A stretch of 64,000 bases of DNA from Coniella vitis (GCA_011317545.1 WUJK01000015.1:62001-126000), one strand, 5' to 3'; numbered from the stretch's first letter, positions 37,523-52,859 are shown. Numbers and translations are program-made. Notes: generated by a model from the letters alone, not told the origin.

Positions 37523-37772
37523 CTATTACCAGATATACGAATAACGGAAGGATATAAGGATAATAGATTTCCTAGCTATTAGATAGTTTCCTTATAGTCT
37601 TTAGTTATAAATCTAAGTATTATTTTATATAATAGGGTAATCCCTCTTAATTACTTATAATACTTAATATTACTCGATAATATATAAAGACTTAAAGGTA
37701 ATACTTCCCTACCTACTAATATATAACTTATAGGTACTTCTAGAATCCGGGATTTAGGTAAAGATTATTATA
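37523..37772 (+). repeat. Outer element, left (5') LTR, second part
   Basis: Continues the LTR interrupted at 29895: after ACTAA it reads on to GGAAGGATATAAGG and ends GATTATTATA, like the other inverted LTRs. Together with the first part it makes a 502-bp LTR. Confidence 0.85.
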
Positions 37773-39025
37773 TTTTTATAACTCTTATTTAGGACGGTCT
37801 ATATATACCTCTTAGGTAATATTAAATATAATATTTAATTATAGTATTAATAATTCTAGCCCCCTCGACGGTTAACTAGACCTAGAATACTAACTAGCAG
37901 CTCTTAACTATTATTAATATACTTATTATATATATTATAGAACTCGAAGCTCGAGGAAATACTAGCGGAACTCCTAATAAGCCCTTTAAGATAGAATAGC
38001 TTAAGGTTTATTACGGATAAGAAGACGATATTTAACCTTTTATTATAGCCCTTAGAGCTTACTTCTAATACTACTAATAGTAATTCCCTATTAAAGCTAA
38101 GAAAGTAGAATTCGTAGCTAATAGACTTAAAGGTAATATACTTATATAGTTTAAACCTATTTTATAAAACTTCCTAGAATTCGATATAGAAGAGATTAGA
38201 GAAGATAAGATTAACGAACTCTTTATATTATTCGAAACCTTCGCCTAAATACTTAAGGAAACCTTTAGAAACCCTAACGAAAAGCGTAATATAGAATATA
38301 AGATCTTCTAACTTAAATAAACTAAATTAGTATTATATTATATAGTACTCTTTAGATAAATTATATTATATCTCTATTAGGACGATAAACCCCTTATAAT
38401 AACCTATTATAATAGATTTAAAGAATCTATTAAAGACGAACTATATAAGATACCCTAATTAGAAATATTCGTAGAATTCGCGGTAATAATAATAACTATC
38501 GACGATTATAATTAGGAAAGGAACTAAGAATAGTAAGGAAGGTAAAAACCTATTACTAACTTTATACCCCGGGCTAATACCGGAAAATAATACTAACGGC
38601 TACCTTAATATTTTATACCCCGATAGAATAATTACCGCGGAATAGTAATTAGCGGTATAATATATTTAGGCTTTATAAAGCTCGATATAGCTTAAAGAAA
38701 ACCTATAGGTAAGGAATACTTTAATTACGGTAGGATAAGCTACTTTATATAAGAATACCGATAATCTAAAAAACCTAAAGAATTTAAGAAAATCCCCGAA
38801 GGACGATAAGCTAATATTATAATATACGAGACTATAGACTTTACTCCTAGCTAAAACTAGCTTCTAGAGTAAGTATCGGACTATTAGAGTTTAAGCTGGA
38901 AACTTGCTTACCTATTGCTTAAAAGTAATAGGAACCTTATAGAATTAATTATATTTATAGTTATAGACGAAAACTAGAATACTAAAAGGAAAAAGGAAGG
39001 AACTAAGTTTAGTTTAATTCCTAAA
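37773..39025 (+). pseudogene. Outer element gag remnant
   Basis: Plus-strand gag after the primer-binding region (TTTTTATAACTC). Readable segments: FKIE-LKVYYG-EDDI-PFII, FPIKAKKVEFVANRLKGNIL, INELFILFETFA and KPITNFIPRANTGK, then a zinc-knuckle remnant (KEYFNYGRISYFI-EYR) about 38720-38760. Stops lie at Gln and Trp positions. It differs in sequence from the gag of elements 1-4, so the outer element is another subfamily. The region ends abruptly at element 3. Confidence 0.7.
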
Positions 39026-39507
39026 TATAATAATCCTTGCCTAAATCCCGGATTCTAGAAGTACTTATAAGTTATATATTAGTAGGCGGGGAAGTATTAC
39101 CTTTAAGTCTTCGTATATTATCGAGTAATATTAAATATTATAAGTAATTAAAAGGGATTACCTTATTATATAAAATAATACTTAGATTTATAACTAAAGA
39201 CTATAAGGAAACTATCTAATATTAAGCTATAAACTCCTATCCTTATATCCTTCTATTATTAACTGCTATTCCCTAAATAGTGCTTTAGACCGACGATATT
39301 ACTTATCGATTATTACGGTTTAAGTCGATAGAGTCGTAGTACGGTCCTTACGGTTTACCCTTATCCTATATAACCCTAACCCTAGTTATATTATCTAATA
39401 TAACTCTATTATATAAGAGATCCCTATCGGTCCGTTAAGCTTCCGATTTACTAGTATATAGTTACGCTAGCTTATTCCTATAACCTATATAACCGTAGGC
39501 TATAATA
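39026..39507 (-). repeat. Element 3, 3' LTR (left)
   Basis: 482 bp with its own middle type (GACCGACGATATT, GTCGATAGAGTCGTA). CCCTAACCCTA at 39374-39384. Polypyrimidine stretch follows. Confidence 0.88.
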
Positions 39508-39719
39508 TTATCTCCCTTCTATCGGTCTTTATCCCTAAAGACCTATAGTATTTCCATAAGTAATCCTGCCTAATATTCTTACTTCGGATTATACCTTCCT
39601 AATTCGTTATATCGTCGAGAATTAATAAGGTTTATTATAAGAAGACCGAATAAACTTCTTCTCTTTAGTTATCCGTATTAGATCGTTATTCTAAAATACC
39701 CTCCTATTCTTCTTATTAA

Positions 39720-40205
39720 TCCCGTTAAGTTCCTTACTTAGCCTCCGAAGAGGATTCTTCTCGCTATTCGGAATATATTCGCTATAAGCGGGGAAACTAC
39801 GATATATAGGGCTTAACTCCTATATAGATATAAAAAATTACCTATTAGTATTCGTTAGCTAAGGCGGCCCTTAATACTATTAAAGAGGAACTTAAATAAG
39901 CTACTACGAAAGTACGCCGATTATATAAAGAGCGTTATATATAAGCTAATAAGATAGTATATATTATTCGTTATAGTTTAGATATAATCGAAGAGTTAGA
40001 TTATATTAAAGCGGAGGAGTTAGAGAAGGAGCGTTTAGCTACTAAAGCTATAAGGCGTTTTATAGAATTAGCCGTTCCCGAAGGCCCGTTACTTAAGGGT
40101 TTTATAACTATTATATTAGAGGATTTTAATTAGTCTAGGATTTCTCTATTATTTCTATCTAATTTTCTTATTAGTAATTTACGGGGTATTAGGGCTTTTA
40201 GTTTA
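39720..40205 (+). pseudogene. Element 3 antisense coiled-coil ORF relic
   Basis: Long open plus-strand stretch with few stops: RYSEYIRYKRGNYDI, YSLAKAALNTIKEEL, ATTKVRRLYKERYI, ANKIVYIIRYSLDIIEELDY, KAEELEKERLATKAIRRFIE and LAVPEGPLLKGFITI. The coiled coil and the PEGPLLKGF tail resemble the outer element ORF (AGPLLKAF). No tRNA-like sequence follows here. Confidence 0.6.
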
Positions 40206-40680
40206 TAATTTAAGATTATAAATTAGTCGATTATAGAGTTTAATAGGTTACTAGATCTAGCTAGCGCTTTTAATAAAGGAGGCCTATCTAATCGTTAGTA
40301 AGTTCCCTATTTTTATCTATTATTAAATTATTTACTAATTTTCGTATTCCCTAATTAGATCTTAGTAGACGTTCTTTAGGGGTTCCTATATATTTTCCGA
40401 ATTATTATAATTTTTCTACTTAATAAGGTATTATTTTCTGCGTCCGCGTTTATATAAGTTAAGAATCTATTTAACTTCGTATTATACTTATTCTAGTTCG
40501 ATAATATTTATATCGTACGAAAGTTCTACGTCTACTAATACTAGTTCTAGAAGTAAAATATAGAAGATTAGGTATAGACGTATATATAGGATTTCCAATT
40601 TATAGTTAACTAATAAAATCTATTATATAATTTTATAAGGTCCGAGTTTTTTATAATCGAGTTTATCGTTAAGTCTAGTA

Positions 40681-41136
40681 TATTATAACCTATAAACATG
40701 CAGGTTATAGGAACAGGCCAGCGCAATTATATACTAGTAAATCGGAACCTTAACGGACCGATAGGGATCTCTTATATAAGGAATACGGATAATATAATTA
40801 GGGTTAGGGTAGAGCTTATAAGAGATTACTATTACCTATCGGATAGTTAATAGGCAACTATAGGCATTAATAGGCTTAGATAAGCTATATATTAATAAAT
40901 AGAATAACGGAAGGATATAAGGACGATGGATTTCCTAGTTATTAGATAGTTTTCCTTATAATCTTTAGTTATAAATCTAAGTATTATTTTATATAATAGG
41001 GTAATCCCTCTTAATTACTTATAATACTTAATATTACTCGATAACGTACGAAGGCTTAAAGGTAATACTTCCCTACCTACTAATATATAACTTATAGGTA
41101 CTTCTAGAATCCGGGATTTAGGTAAAGATTATTATA
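40681..41136 (+). repeat. Element 4, 5' LTR (left)
   Basis: 456 bp in inverted orientation relative to elements 1-3. TATA box CTTATATAAG followed by TTAGGGTTAGGG at 40798-40809. Confidence 0.9.
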
Positions 41137-44100
41137 TTTTTATAACTCTTATTTAGGACGGTTTATATATACTTCTTAGGTAATATTAAGTATAGTAATA
41201 GCTCCTTAAACTCTTACCCTATCTACCTTAGGTAAAGGATATCGCTAGGTTATAACTTAGGAAGATATAATATACTAATTAATCGAACTTACTTAATAAC
41301 TTATTATACTTTAATAGAATTAGGAATAGTAGAATTATATTATCCGTAGGTAGGCCTAATAGTTCGAATAATATTAAGCTATAGCTACTATACCCCTAGC
41401 GCCTATTATTTAAAATACCGGTAATAGCTATAAGATAGATAAACCTATTATATATAACGGTAATTAGAAAATACTTTAAGGGTTCCTTACCTATTATAAG
41501 GCGTACTTCTTATATAATATAACTTAATTTATTATTAAACCCGATAAAGTTATCCTAACCGGTATATAACTCGAAAAGGATATACTTATCTAGTATAAAC
41601 CCTTACTTTACGATTATATTAAATACCTAGGTAACCTCGATTAACGTAAGACGATTACTAAGAATATATTCGATTCGTTCGTAGGATTCGAATATATCCT
41701 TAAGGAAATATTTAGCGACTCTAACGAAGAACGGACTATAGTATAGCAACTTATAAAACTTAAGTAGAATAAGTCTACTTTAGCCTATATAGTCCGCTTT
41801 AAGTAACTCTTAATACGCCTCCTTTAGGAAGATAAGAACCTTATAGAATACTATTATAAAGGACTTAAGGATAAGGTTAAGGACGAAATCTCTAAATAGG
41901 ATTAGCCTAGAGACTTTACGATATTTAGTAATAACGTTATCCGTATCGATAACCGTCTTTACGAAAGATATATAGAGAAACGTAAGAAAGGAGGAAGCTA
42001 TACTATATAAAGGAATTATATTAATATAGGATAGCGGATTTAATAGACTATTAACCGTAGCTTCTAGTAATAAGGTATAGTAATTAGCGGTATAATATAC
42101 TTAAGCCCTATAAAGCTCGATATAGCTTAAAGGAAACCTATAAGTAAGGAATACTTTAATTATAGTAAAATAGGCTACTTTATATAAGAATACCGATAAC
42201 CTAAGAAACCTAGAGAATTTAAGAAAGTCCCCGAAGGATAATAAGCTAATATTATAATATACGAGATTATAAACTCTACTCCTAGCTAAAACTAGCTCCT
42301 AGAGTAAGCGTCGGATAACCCCGATTATAGACTCCTTAACTAGACCTTTTATTATAAGGATAATTATATAATATACCTTTCGGTAAAGTAAGGCTTAAAA
42401 TAATTCCCTTAGAAACCTTATAAGGAACGATAAATCGTAGTTACCTAGAGGACGCTACTTATCTTATAAAGCGATATTACGGAAATTATAGAATAATAGG
42501 AAACGCTTAGCACCGGTTAAAGTACTAGTACTTAAACCGTTAACGAAGAAATAAGCTTAGAATTAGAAAGCTCTACGGACGAAGATATTAATAAAGAAGA
42601 TATATATTACCTTATCTATAGTATTATACTTAGAGAATTATTTAGGATAATAATTTATTAATATAAAACCCCCCTTATATAGGAAGACGCGCGAATTAAT
42701 TATCTCTATAAAAAGTATTATTAGATTATATAGTTTACCTATATTATATATAATTATAGATAATACTTTAAATATAAAGTAACTAACGAATAGTTCCTTA
42801 TATATAAGGGAGGGTATAATATTATCGCTTATAACGATAATAATAGCGATTATTATAAAGTATTTTAAATAAGGGGAAACTATACTAATATTAGCCTTAT
42901 ATATAATACCCCCTACGGATATATTATACGATAAGTAAAATAATACTAATATATAATACCCTAGTATGCACCTTATACGTAAGAAAAAGCGCTCGATTAG
43001 TATAGAATATACGAATAGAAGTAAAGGGAAAAGCTCGTAAAACCCGTATATATAGAACCTATATATTATAGCTTCTATAAGCGCGCCGATTATATAGAAT
43101 ACCTAGCGGATAAAGTATATACCTATTATAACCTTAAGGATAATTAGCCCGGAGTATAGACTCTATATACCGAAGAAGAAAATTAAGCGCGCTTATAGCG
43201 ATAGGCCGTAGTATATATATAATACGAAATATAATAAGCTAAGAACCTAATATAGATAATAGCCCTTAGAGTATAGTAAGAATAATAGAACCTAAAAGGT
43301 AAGGATCGCTTATAAAGGATAATAAGCGATTAGGACTTATAGTAAAGTCCCTTTATATAATAGATAGCTCGATATATAAATATTTAAAAATCGTAGTACG
43401 AATTAACGATAAATATTATATAATACTCCTAGATAGCGGAATATAAGGAAACTTTATATCCCTAAGCGTTATTAATAGAGAACGGATACTTTAGAAAAAG
43501 AAGATAGAACCCTATAAACTTAATACTATAAAAGGTATAGAAGTTATTTATAGCTAAGGTATTATCGATATAAAATCTAATTAATTACTAATTACGATCT
43601 ACGGATATATAATATTAATAAACTTCGATATTACGGATACCGTATAATACGAACTAATTTTAGGTATATTATAATTAAAAAAGGAAAATCCTCGAATCGA
43701 TTAGACTAATAGCTATATTTTATAGGATAAAGCGGATACCTAAGAAATAGTTATAATTAAAGGTATAGGATCGGATTTAATTATTAAGTAATACCTAGAT
43801 AATAGGGGCTTAAATAAATTTATATATACCTCTAAACCGAGAAGAGCTAAGACGATAGCTACCCTAGGATATAATAAACCTCGATAGCTTATAGAGAAGG
43901 ATCTAGTAATAGTTAATACCTAATAGAAAAAGGGATATAATAGATTAGGATACGATATAATAGGATTCTATAGATAATAAGATATATTATCGCGATAAAT
44001 TTAAGAAGGAACTAAGTATATATAACGATATCTCCTTATAATAGTAATTATATAAGACGAAGATACGTTTAGAGACTTCTCCGGTATACTAGAAGAGTAT

Positions 44101-46895
44101 TAGAAGTTTATAAAACTATTTTAAGGAAAATTCGATAACAGCTTACTAGAGTATAGCCTATATAATTATAAAATTCTATTTAAAGAAGGAGAATAATTAA
44201 AGTTCTTCCCTATCTACGGATTAGATAAAGATAAACTTAAAGTATTTAGAGAATATATTAACGAAAACCTTAAGAAAGGCTATATTAAACCTTTATATTT
44301 ATTAATAGGATACCTAATCCTATTTATATTAAAAAAAAACGGTAAACTACGATTATACGTTAACTATCGGTAATTTAACGATATTATAATTAAGAATCGG
44401 TACCCCTTACCTCTCTTTAAAGAACTTAGAGATAGACTTAGAGGAGCCTAATAGTTTATAGCCTTTAACCTTAAGGAAGGATATATATATATTCGTATTA
44501 AACCCGGAGAAGAATAGAAAATAGCGTTCCGAATATATTACGGATATTTCGAATATCTTATAATATTATTCGGACTTATTAACGCCCCTATATTATTCTA
44601 GGAAATAATAAACTTTATCTTATACGAATACTTCGATTATTTTATAATCGCTTACCTAAACGATATCCTTATTTACTTAAAGATATTCGAAGAATACTAA
44701 AAGTATATTATAATAATCCTATAAATCCTCTAAGATAATAAGATTTTAGTAAAGCCTATTAAATATAACTAGAATACTTAAGAAGTTAACTACCTCGGAT
44801 ATATTATTATACTAAGGTATATATAAATATAGAAAGATAAAGTATAGGTAGTTAGGGATTAGCTTATACCTTAGAACGTTAAGGATATTAAAGCCTTTTT
44901 AGGTTATACTAACTTCTACCGATAATTTATTAAGAACTATAGTAGTATTATAATATTATTTATAAAACTTACGAAAAAGGATATTACCTTTAATTAGAAC
45001 GAATAGGTATAGAAAGCCTTTAATATAATTAAAGATATAGTTATATTAGAATTAATCTTAATTAAAGCAGATTAAGATAAAGTTTTCGAGATCGAGATAA
45101 ATATATTAGATTATATACTCGATAGATAATTCGGATAATAAGATAATAAAGGATAATTACGGATAGTTAATAACTTTAGTAAAAGGCTAAACGGATTAGA
45201 ACTTAACTACGGAATACCCGATTAGGAACTTATAATAATAATAGAAGCCTTTAGGGAATAGCGATATTATCTTATCGGCGTAAAATAATAAATTCTTATA
45301 TATACGGATTATAAGAATCTTTAAGTATTTACCTCGATAAAATAGCTTAATAAACGATAAATTAGATAATACGAATTCCTATTAGAATTCGACTTTAAGA
45401 TTATCTACCGTAAAGGTAAAGAAAACGAACGAGTAGATACTCTTAGTAGACGGTTAGATTATAAGGATAGTAATAGTAAAGACTAAGATATTATAATAAT
45501 CTTTAAGGAAGATTCGGAAGGTAACCTTACTATATTATCTATTACTAAGGAACTTAATATAATATTATACGTTAAAGGAGAAATACCTAACCCCGATAAT
45601 ATAATAATATTAGAATAAAACGATTATATTAGAAGTATTTATAGTATACTAGTATATAGATACTAAGGAATTAGAGTAACTTATAAAAGGATCTAACGCT
45701 ACTAAAACCCCCTAAACCTTAAGAAATAAGTTATAAATATCGTTAATAACTACGATATAAATAAATAGAATAAGATAAAATAATATAAACCTTACGGATT
45801 ACTATAACCTCTACTAATATTTATAACTATTTAGTTATCTATTAATCTAGACTTTATTACTAAGCTACCTCTCTTACGAAAACCCTTAACTAAAGTATAA
45901 TATAATAATATCTTAATAGTAGTTTATAAACTAAGTAAGTATATATACTTCCTACTATATAAAGAAAGTAGTACTATAGAAGAATTTATATATATATTCC
46001 TCCGTATTATTATCGCTAACTATAGAATACCTTAGGAAATTATATTAGATAGAGATAGAAAATTCGTATTAAAATTCTAGATCTTACTTACTAAATACCT
46101 CGAAACGATATAATATATATCTATAGTATTTTATCCTTAAATAAACGGATAAACTAAATATACTAACTAGATTATAGAATAATATCTACGATATTATATT
46201 AACTACGAATAGGATAATTAAGTCGAACTTTTACTAACGGTATAGTTTGCTTATAATAGCGTAGATATAACGAGTATAGGAAAATCACTATTCTTCCTAC
46301 TCTACGGATATAACCCTACGGTATACTACGAAATACTATTAGGTAGAAATGCAGAAACAGCAGATTAATATACTAAAAGAATTAAGTAATCGTACGAAGA
46401 TACTCGATATATACTTTAGGATATTAAAGAATAAATAACGAAATACGCTAATTAGAAAAGGATTAAGGGATTAATCCTATAGAAGGGAGATAAAGTTTAC
46501 CTTAACTATAAAAATATTAAAACTACTAAACCTAGCGATAAACTCGATTATAAAAAACTCGGACCTTATAAAATTATACGATAGATTTTACTAGTTAACT
46601 ATAAACTCGAAATCCTATATATATATCTATACCTAATCTTCTATATTTTACTTCTAAAACTAGCACTAGTAGATATAATACTCTTATATAATATAGATAT
46701 TATCGAACTAGAATAAGTATAATACGAAGTTAAATAGATCTTTAACTTATATAAATATAGATACGGAAAATAATACCTTATTAGATAGAAAGGATACGAT
46801 AATTCGGAAAATACTTAAGAACTATTAAAAAACGTATACCTAGATCTTATTAAAGAATACGAAAATAAAAAGCTATTATAGCCTTAGATAGAGAA

Positions 46896-46967
46896 GGTAT
46901 TATAGGGAATCGAACCCCGGACCTCCTAATAAGAAACTAGAAGCTCTAATTACTAAGCTATAAGACT
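46896..46967 (-). tRNA. tRNA-like cloverleaf relic in element 4
   Basis: 72 nt on minus, opposite to pol, at the same place as in elements 1 and 2. B-box GGTTCGATTCC intact; anticodon stem weakened by transitions. Anticodon position reads UCU. Confidence 0.6.
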
Positions 46968-46989
46968 ACTTATATCTTTAACTATAATA

Positions 46990-47700
46990 ATTATCTATAG
47001 GAATAACTAGACCCCTTATTAAGAGCTACTTATACTCGGGCTCCCTAAGTCGAATCCGGATTAATTAATCGTAGCGTTAGGCGCCGCTAATATATTCTAG
47101 TCCGTACCCTTAAATAAAGGATCCTATACGGATAGAATAGCCTCCTTAGTAGCTATAGTTTAAATAGCCTTAGTAACTCGCTTATACTCCTCCTCTTCTA
47201 AACTAGTATTTATTAACTTTATACCCTTCTCCTAGAGAAACCGTTATTACTTCTTTAAACGAGATAATCTAGCTAAGGTCTCTATTAAATAGGCTTATAC
47301 GTTAATAAGTTCTCTCTAATACTTAAATAAACGCTCCTCTTCCTCTAACTTATAACTATCTAAACGTATTAACTCGTCGTTAATCTTAAATACTAAGGAA
47401 AGAATTAATACTAATATAGTAAGAACTACTAAGAAAAACCACTTATACGAAGATACTAATACTCGTAATATATTATAAGAACGATTTCGTTTAATATATT
47501 ACGTATAACTTTTTATATTATTAACTATCTTATATACTAACCCCTCCTTTAGGTATAGCGAATAAGGTATAACTTTATAACCTTAGGTTTTAATATATAT
47601 AAAACGATTTAAAGTAGTAATACGCTTTTTAGATAAAGATAAGGACGGATTCGTAATATACGATTTTATAATTCTAGAAGATATAACGAATTAGGAAAAT
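46990..47700 (-). pseudogene. Element 4 antisense coiled-coil ORF relic
   Basis: Minus-strand counterpart of the element 1 ORF; the two match closely along their length (heptads around KINDEL, LEEEER, RLSRLKK in the element 1 version). Broken by RIP stops. Confidence 0.55.
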
Positions 47701-47786
47701 ATAATCCGAAGTAAGAATATTAGGCAGGATTACTTATAGGAATAAGGAACGATCTTTAAGGATAAAGATCTATAGAAGGGAGATAA

Positions 47787-48242
47787 TATTATAACCTATA
47801 AATATATAGGTTATAGGAATAGGCTAGCGTAACTATATATTAGTAAATCGGAACCTTAACGGACCGATAGGGATCTCTTATATAAGGAATACGGATAATA
47901 TAATTAGGGTTAGGGTAGAGCTTATAAGAGATTATTATTACCTATCGGATAGTTAATAGGTAACTATAGGTATTAATAGGCTTAGATAGGCTATATATTA
48001 ATAAATAGAATAACGGAAGGATATAAGGACGATAGATTTCCTAGCTATTAGATAGTTTTCCTTATAATCTTTAGTTATAAATCTAAGTATTATTTTATAT
48101 AATAGGGTAATCCCTCTTAATTACTTATAATACTTAATATTGCTCGATAATATACGAAGACTTAAAGGTAATACTTCCCTACCTACTAATATATAACTTA
48201 TAGGTACTTCCAGAATCCGGGATTTAGGTAAGGATTATTATA
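47787..48242 (+). repeat. Element 4, 3' LTR (right)
   Basis: 456 bp, preceded by the polypurine tract GAAGGGAGATAATA. TTAGGG pair at 47904-47915. Confidence 0.9.
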
Positions 48243-51200
48243 TAATAGTTTTAATATTTTTACGGTTAAGGTAGATTTTATCTCCCTTCTATAGGATTAA
48301 TCCTTTAATCCTTTTCTAATTAGCGTACTTCGTTATTTATTCTTTAATATCCTAAAGTATATATTAAGTATCTTCGTATAATTACTTAATTCTTTTAGCA
48401 TATTAATCTACCGTTTCTACGTTTCTACCTAATAATATTTCGTAGTATACCGTAGGGTTATATCCGTAGAGTAGGAAGAATAGTAATTTTCCTATATATA
48501 TTATATCTACGCTATTATAAGCGAATTATACGGTTAGTAAAAGTTCGACCTAATTATCTTATTCGTAGTTAATATAGTATTATAGATATTATTCTATAAT
48601 CTAGTTAGTACGTTCCGTTTATCCGTCTATCTAAGGATAAAATACCGTAGATATATATTATATTATTCCGAGGTATTTAATAAGTAAGATCTAGAATTTC
48701 GATACGAATTTTCTATCTCTATCTAATATAATTTCCTAAGGTATTCCGTAATTAGCGATAATAATACGGAGGAATATATATATAAGTTCTTCTATAGTAC
48801 TACTTTCCTTATATAGTAGGAAGTATATATACTTACTTAGTTTATAAACTATTATTAAAATACTATCGTACTATACCTAAGTTAAGGGTTCTCGTAAAAG
48901 GGGTAGCTTAATAATAAAGTTTAAACTAATAGATAACTAAATAGTTATAGATATTAGTAGAGGTTATAATAGTCTATAAGGTTTATATTATTTTATTTTA
49001 TTCCGTTTATATATATTATAATTATTAATAATATCTATAACTCGTTTCTTAAGGTTTAGTAGATTCTAATAATATTAAATCCTTTTATAAATTACTCTAA
49101 TTCCTTAATATCTATATACTAATATGCTATAGATACTTCTAATAAAGTCGTTTTATTCTAATATTATTAGGTTATCGAGGTTAGGTATTTCTCCTTTAAT
49201 ATATAGTATTATATTAAGTTCTTTAGTAATAGATAGTATAGTAAGGTTATCTTCCGAATCTTCCTTAAAGATTACTATAATATCTTAATCTTTACTATTA
49301 TTATCCGTATAATCTAACCGTTTACTAAGAGCGTCTATTCGTTCGTTTTCTTTACCTTTACGATAGATAATCTTAAAGTCGAATTCTAATAGAATTTTAT
49401 ATTATCTAACTTATTATTTATTAAGCTACTTTATTAAGGTAAATACCTAAAGGTTCTTATAATCTATATATATAAGCATTTATTATTTTACGCCGATAAG
49501 GTAGTATTACTATTACGTAAAGGCTTCTACTATTACTATAAGTTCTTAATTAGGCATTCTATAGTTAAGTTTTAGTTTATTTAGCTTCTTACTAAAGTTA
49601 CTAACTATCCGTAGTTATCCTTTATTATCTCGTTATCCGAGTTATCTACCGAGTATATAATCTAATATATTTATTACGATTTTAAAAGCTTTATCTTAAT
49701 CTACTTCGATTAGGATTAGTTCTAATATAACTATATCCTTAATTATACTAAAGGCTTTCTATACTTATTCGTTCTAGTTAAAGGTAATATCCTTTTTCGT
49801 AAGTTCCGTAAGTAGTATTATAATACTATTATAGTTCTTAATAAATTATCGGTAGAAGTTAATATAGCCTAAGAAGGCTCTAATATCCTTAACGTTCTAA
49901 GGTATAAGCTAGTCCCTAACTACTTATACTTTATCTTTCTATATTCGTATATACCCTAGTATAATAATATATTTAAGGTAATTAACTTCTTAAGTATTCT
50001 AATTATATTTAGTAGGTTCTACTAAAATCTTATTATTTTAGAGGATTTATAGGATTATTATAATATACTTCTAGTATTCCTCGAATATTTTTAAGTAAAT
50101 AAGGATATCGTCTAGGTAAATAATTATAAAATAATCGAGATATTTATATAAGATAAAGTTTATTATTTCCTAGAATAGTATAGGGGTATTAGTAAGTCCG
50201 AATAATATAATAAGATATTCGAAATATCCGTAGTATATTCTAAATACTATTTTCTATTCTTCTCCGGGTTTAATATAAATATATATATATCCTTCTTTAA
50301 GGTCGAGGGCTATAAATTATTAGGCTCCTCTAAGTTTATCTTTAAGTTCTTTAAAGAAAGGTAAGGGGTATCGATTCTTAATTATAATATCGTTAAGTTA
50401 CCGATAGTTAATATATAATTATAGTTTACCGTTTTTCTTTAATATAAATAGGATTAGATATCCTATTAGTAAATAGGAGGGTCTAATATAGCCTTTCTTA
50501 AGATTTTCGTCGATATATTCTCTAAGTACTTTAAGTTTATCCTTATCTAATATATAGATAGGAAAGAACTTTAGTTATTCTCCTTCCTTAAGTAGGATCT
50601 TATAGTTATATAGGCTATATTCTAATAGGCTATTATCGAATTTTCCTTAAAATAGTTTTATAAACTTCCGATACTTTTTTAGTATACCGGAGAGGTCTTT
50701 AAATATATCTTTATCTTATATAGTTACCATTATAAGGAGATATCGTTATATATACTTAGTTCCTTTTTAAACTTATCGTAATAATATATCCTATTATCTA
50801 TAGAATCCTATTATATCGTATCCTAATCTACTATATCCCTTCTTCTATTAGATATTAATTATCGCTAGATCTTTCTCTATAAGCTATCGAGGTTTATTAT
50901 ATCCTAGGGTAGCTATTACCTTAGCTCTTCTCGATTTAGAGGTATATATAAATTCGTTTAAGCCCCTATTATCTAAATATTATTTAATAACTAAATCCGA
51001 TCCTATACTTTTAATTATAACCGCTTCTTAGGTATCTGCTTTATCCTATAAAATATAGCTATTAATCTAATCGATTCGAGGATTTTCCTTTCTTAACTAT
51101 AATATACTTAAGATTAGCTTATATTATATAATATCCGTAATATCGAAGTTTATTAGTATCGTATATCTATAGATCGTAATTAGTAATTAATTAGATTTTA

Positions 51201-52522
51201 TATCGATAATACCTTACCCGTAAGCGATTTCTATACCTTCTACGGTATTAAGTTTATAAGGTTCTATCTTCTTCTTCTAAAGTATCCGTTCTCTATTAAT
51301 AACGCTTAGGGATATAAAGTTTCCTTATACTTCGCTATCTAGGAGTACTATATAGTATTTATCGTTAATTCGTACTACGATTTTTAAATATTCGTATATC
51401 GAGCTATCTATTATATAAAGGGACTTTATCGTAAATCCTAATCGCTTATTATCCCTTATAGGCGATCCTTACCTTTTAGGTTCTACTATTCTTATTATAT
51501 TCTAAGGGCTATTATCTATACTAGGTTTTTAGCTTATTATATTCCGTATTATATATATATTACGGTTTATCGCTATAAGCGCGCTTAATTTTCTTCTTCG
51601 GTATACGGAGTTTATACTCCGGGTTCGCTATTCTTAACAATATAATAGATTTATACTTTATCTGCTATATATTCTATATAGTCTACGCTCTTATAGAAGC
51701 TATAGTATATAGGTTCCGTATATACGGGCTTTACGCGCTTTTCCCTTCGCTTCTATTCGCGTATTCTATACTAATCGAGCGCTTTTTCTTATACGTAAGG
51801 TACGTACTAGGGTGTTATATATTAGTACTATTTTACTTATCGTATAATATATTCGTAAGGGGTATTATATATAAGGCTAATACTAGCGTAGTTTCCCCTT
51901 ATTCTAAGTACTTTATAATAATTACTATTATTATCGTTATAAGCGATAATATTATACCCTATCTCGTATATAGGGAACTATTTATTAGTTACCTTATATT
52001 TAAAGTATTATCTATAATTATATATAATATAGGTAAACTATACGATCTAGTAGTATTTTTCGTAGAGGTAATTAATTTATACGTCTTCCTATATAAAGGG
52101 GGTTTCGTTTTAATAAGATATTATTCGGAATAGTTCTCTAAGTATAATACCGTAGATAAGGTAATATACGTCTCCTTTATCGATATCTCTATCCGTAGAG
52201 CTTTCTAATTCTAAGCTTATTTCTTTATTAATAGTTTAGCCGCTAATATCCTAACTAATATAAAGCGTTTCCTATTATTCTATAATTTCCGTAATATTAC
52301 TCTATAAGATATCCGTTTCGTTAGGTAATTTATACCCTTCTATATTACGCTAATAGGGGTATTCTCTAATAAGCTAGGCTTATTACTTTATTATTAATCT
52401 TTCGAATAGATTATTATCCGTAGAGAGGAGTATTCTCTAGGTAACTATAATTTATTATTCCTTATAAGGTTTCTAAGGGAATTATCCTAAGCCTTACTTT
52501 ACCGAGAGGTATATTATATAAT

Positions 52523-52710
52523 TATAACGGGCTAGCCCCTATGGGGCTCTAGGAATTAACTAGCGTTCCTGCGGCCGTCTCCGATATACGGAACCTTTCG
52601 CTTAGGCGGTTAAGGCAAAAGGTACGCAATCTTCTGAATACGTTTCAGAAGATCTAGTTAACTTATTAGGCACGTCGGGCGAAGGCAATATTATAGGTGG
52701 ACCTGTAATA
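52523..52710. repeat. TRIM left terminal repeat
   Basis: 188 bp; differs from the right repeat only by C/T and G/A transitions that I could see, with the left copy the more mutated at most sites. Confidence 0.85.
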
Positions 52711-52859
52711 TTACCTCCCTTCCTCCTCTAATAACGTCGGACCCCTAAAGCTTACCCGCGACGTTGCTTTATAAGCCGAAGTTTATATAGAAGGGGTGTC
52801 TAAGACTTTTAGCACTCCGTAGCTCGAACTTACGACCTTGGGATTTTGTTCAGAAGATA

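Larger units (their letters stand above)
40681..48242 (+). mobile_element. Element 4: complete chromovirus inside element 3, TSD TAGTA/TAATA
   Basis: 7562 bp with 456-bp LTRs (40681-41136 and 47787-48242), inserted between chromodomain and integrase of element 3. Left duplication TAGTA (40676-40680), right TAATA (48243-48247): one G-to-A change, as RIP makes. The intact site in element 1 reads CTAGTAGTTTT, which confirms the target. Pol on plus: gag about 41430-41900, zinc knuckle 42145-42200, protease LLDSG 43424-43441, reverse transcriptase 44250-44850 with AYLNDIL at 44649-44669 (catalytic D changed to N), RNase H 45060-45470, integrase 45600-46500, chromodomain 46715-46850. Dead through RIP stops. 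Confidence 0.92.
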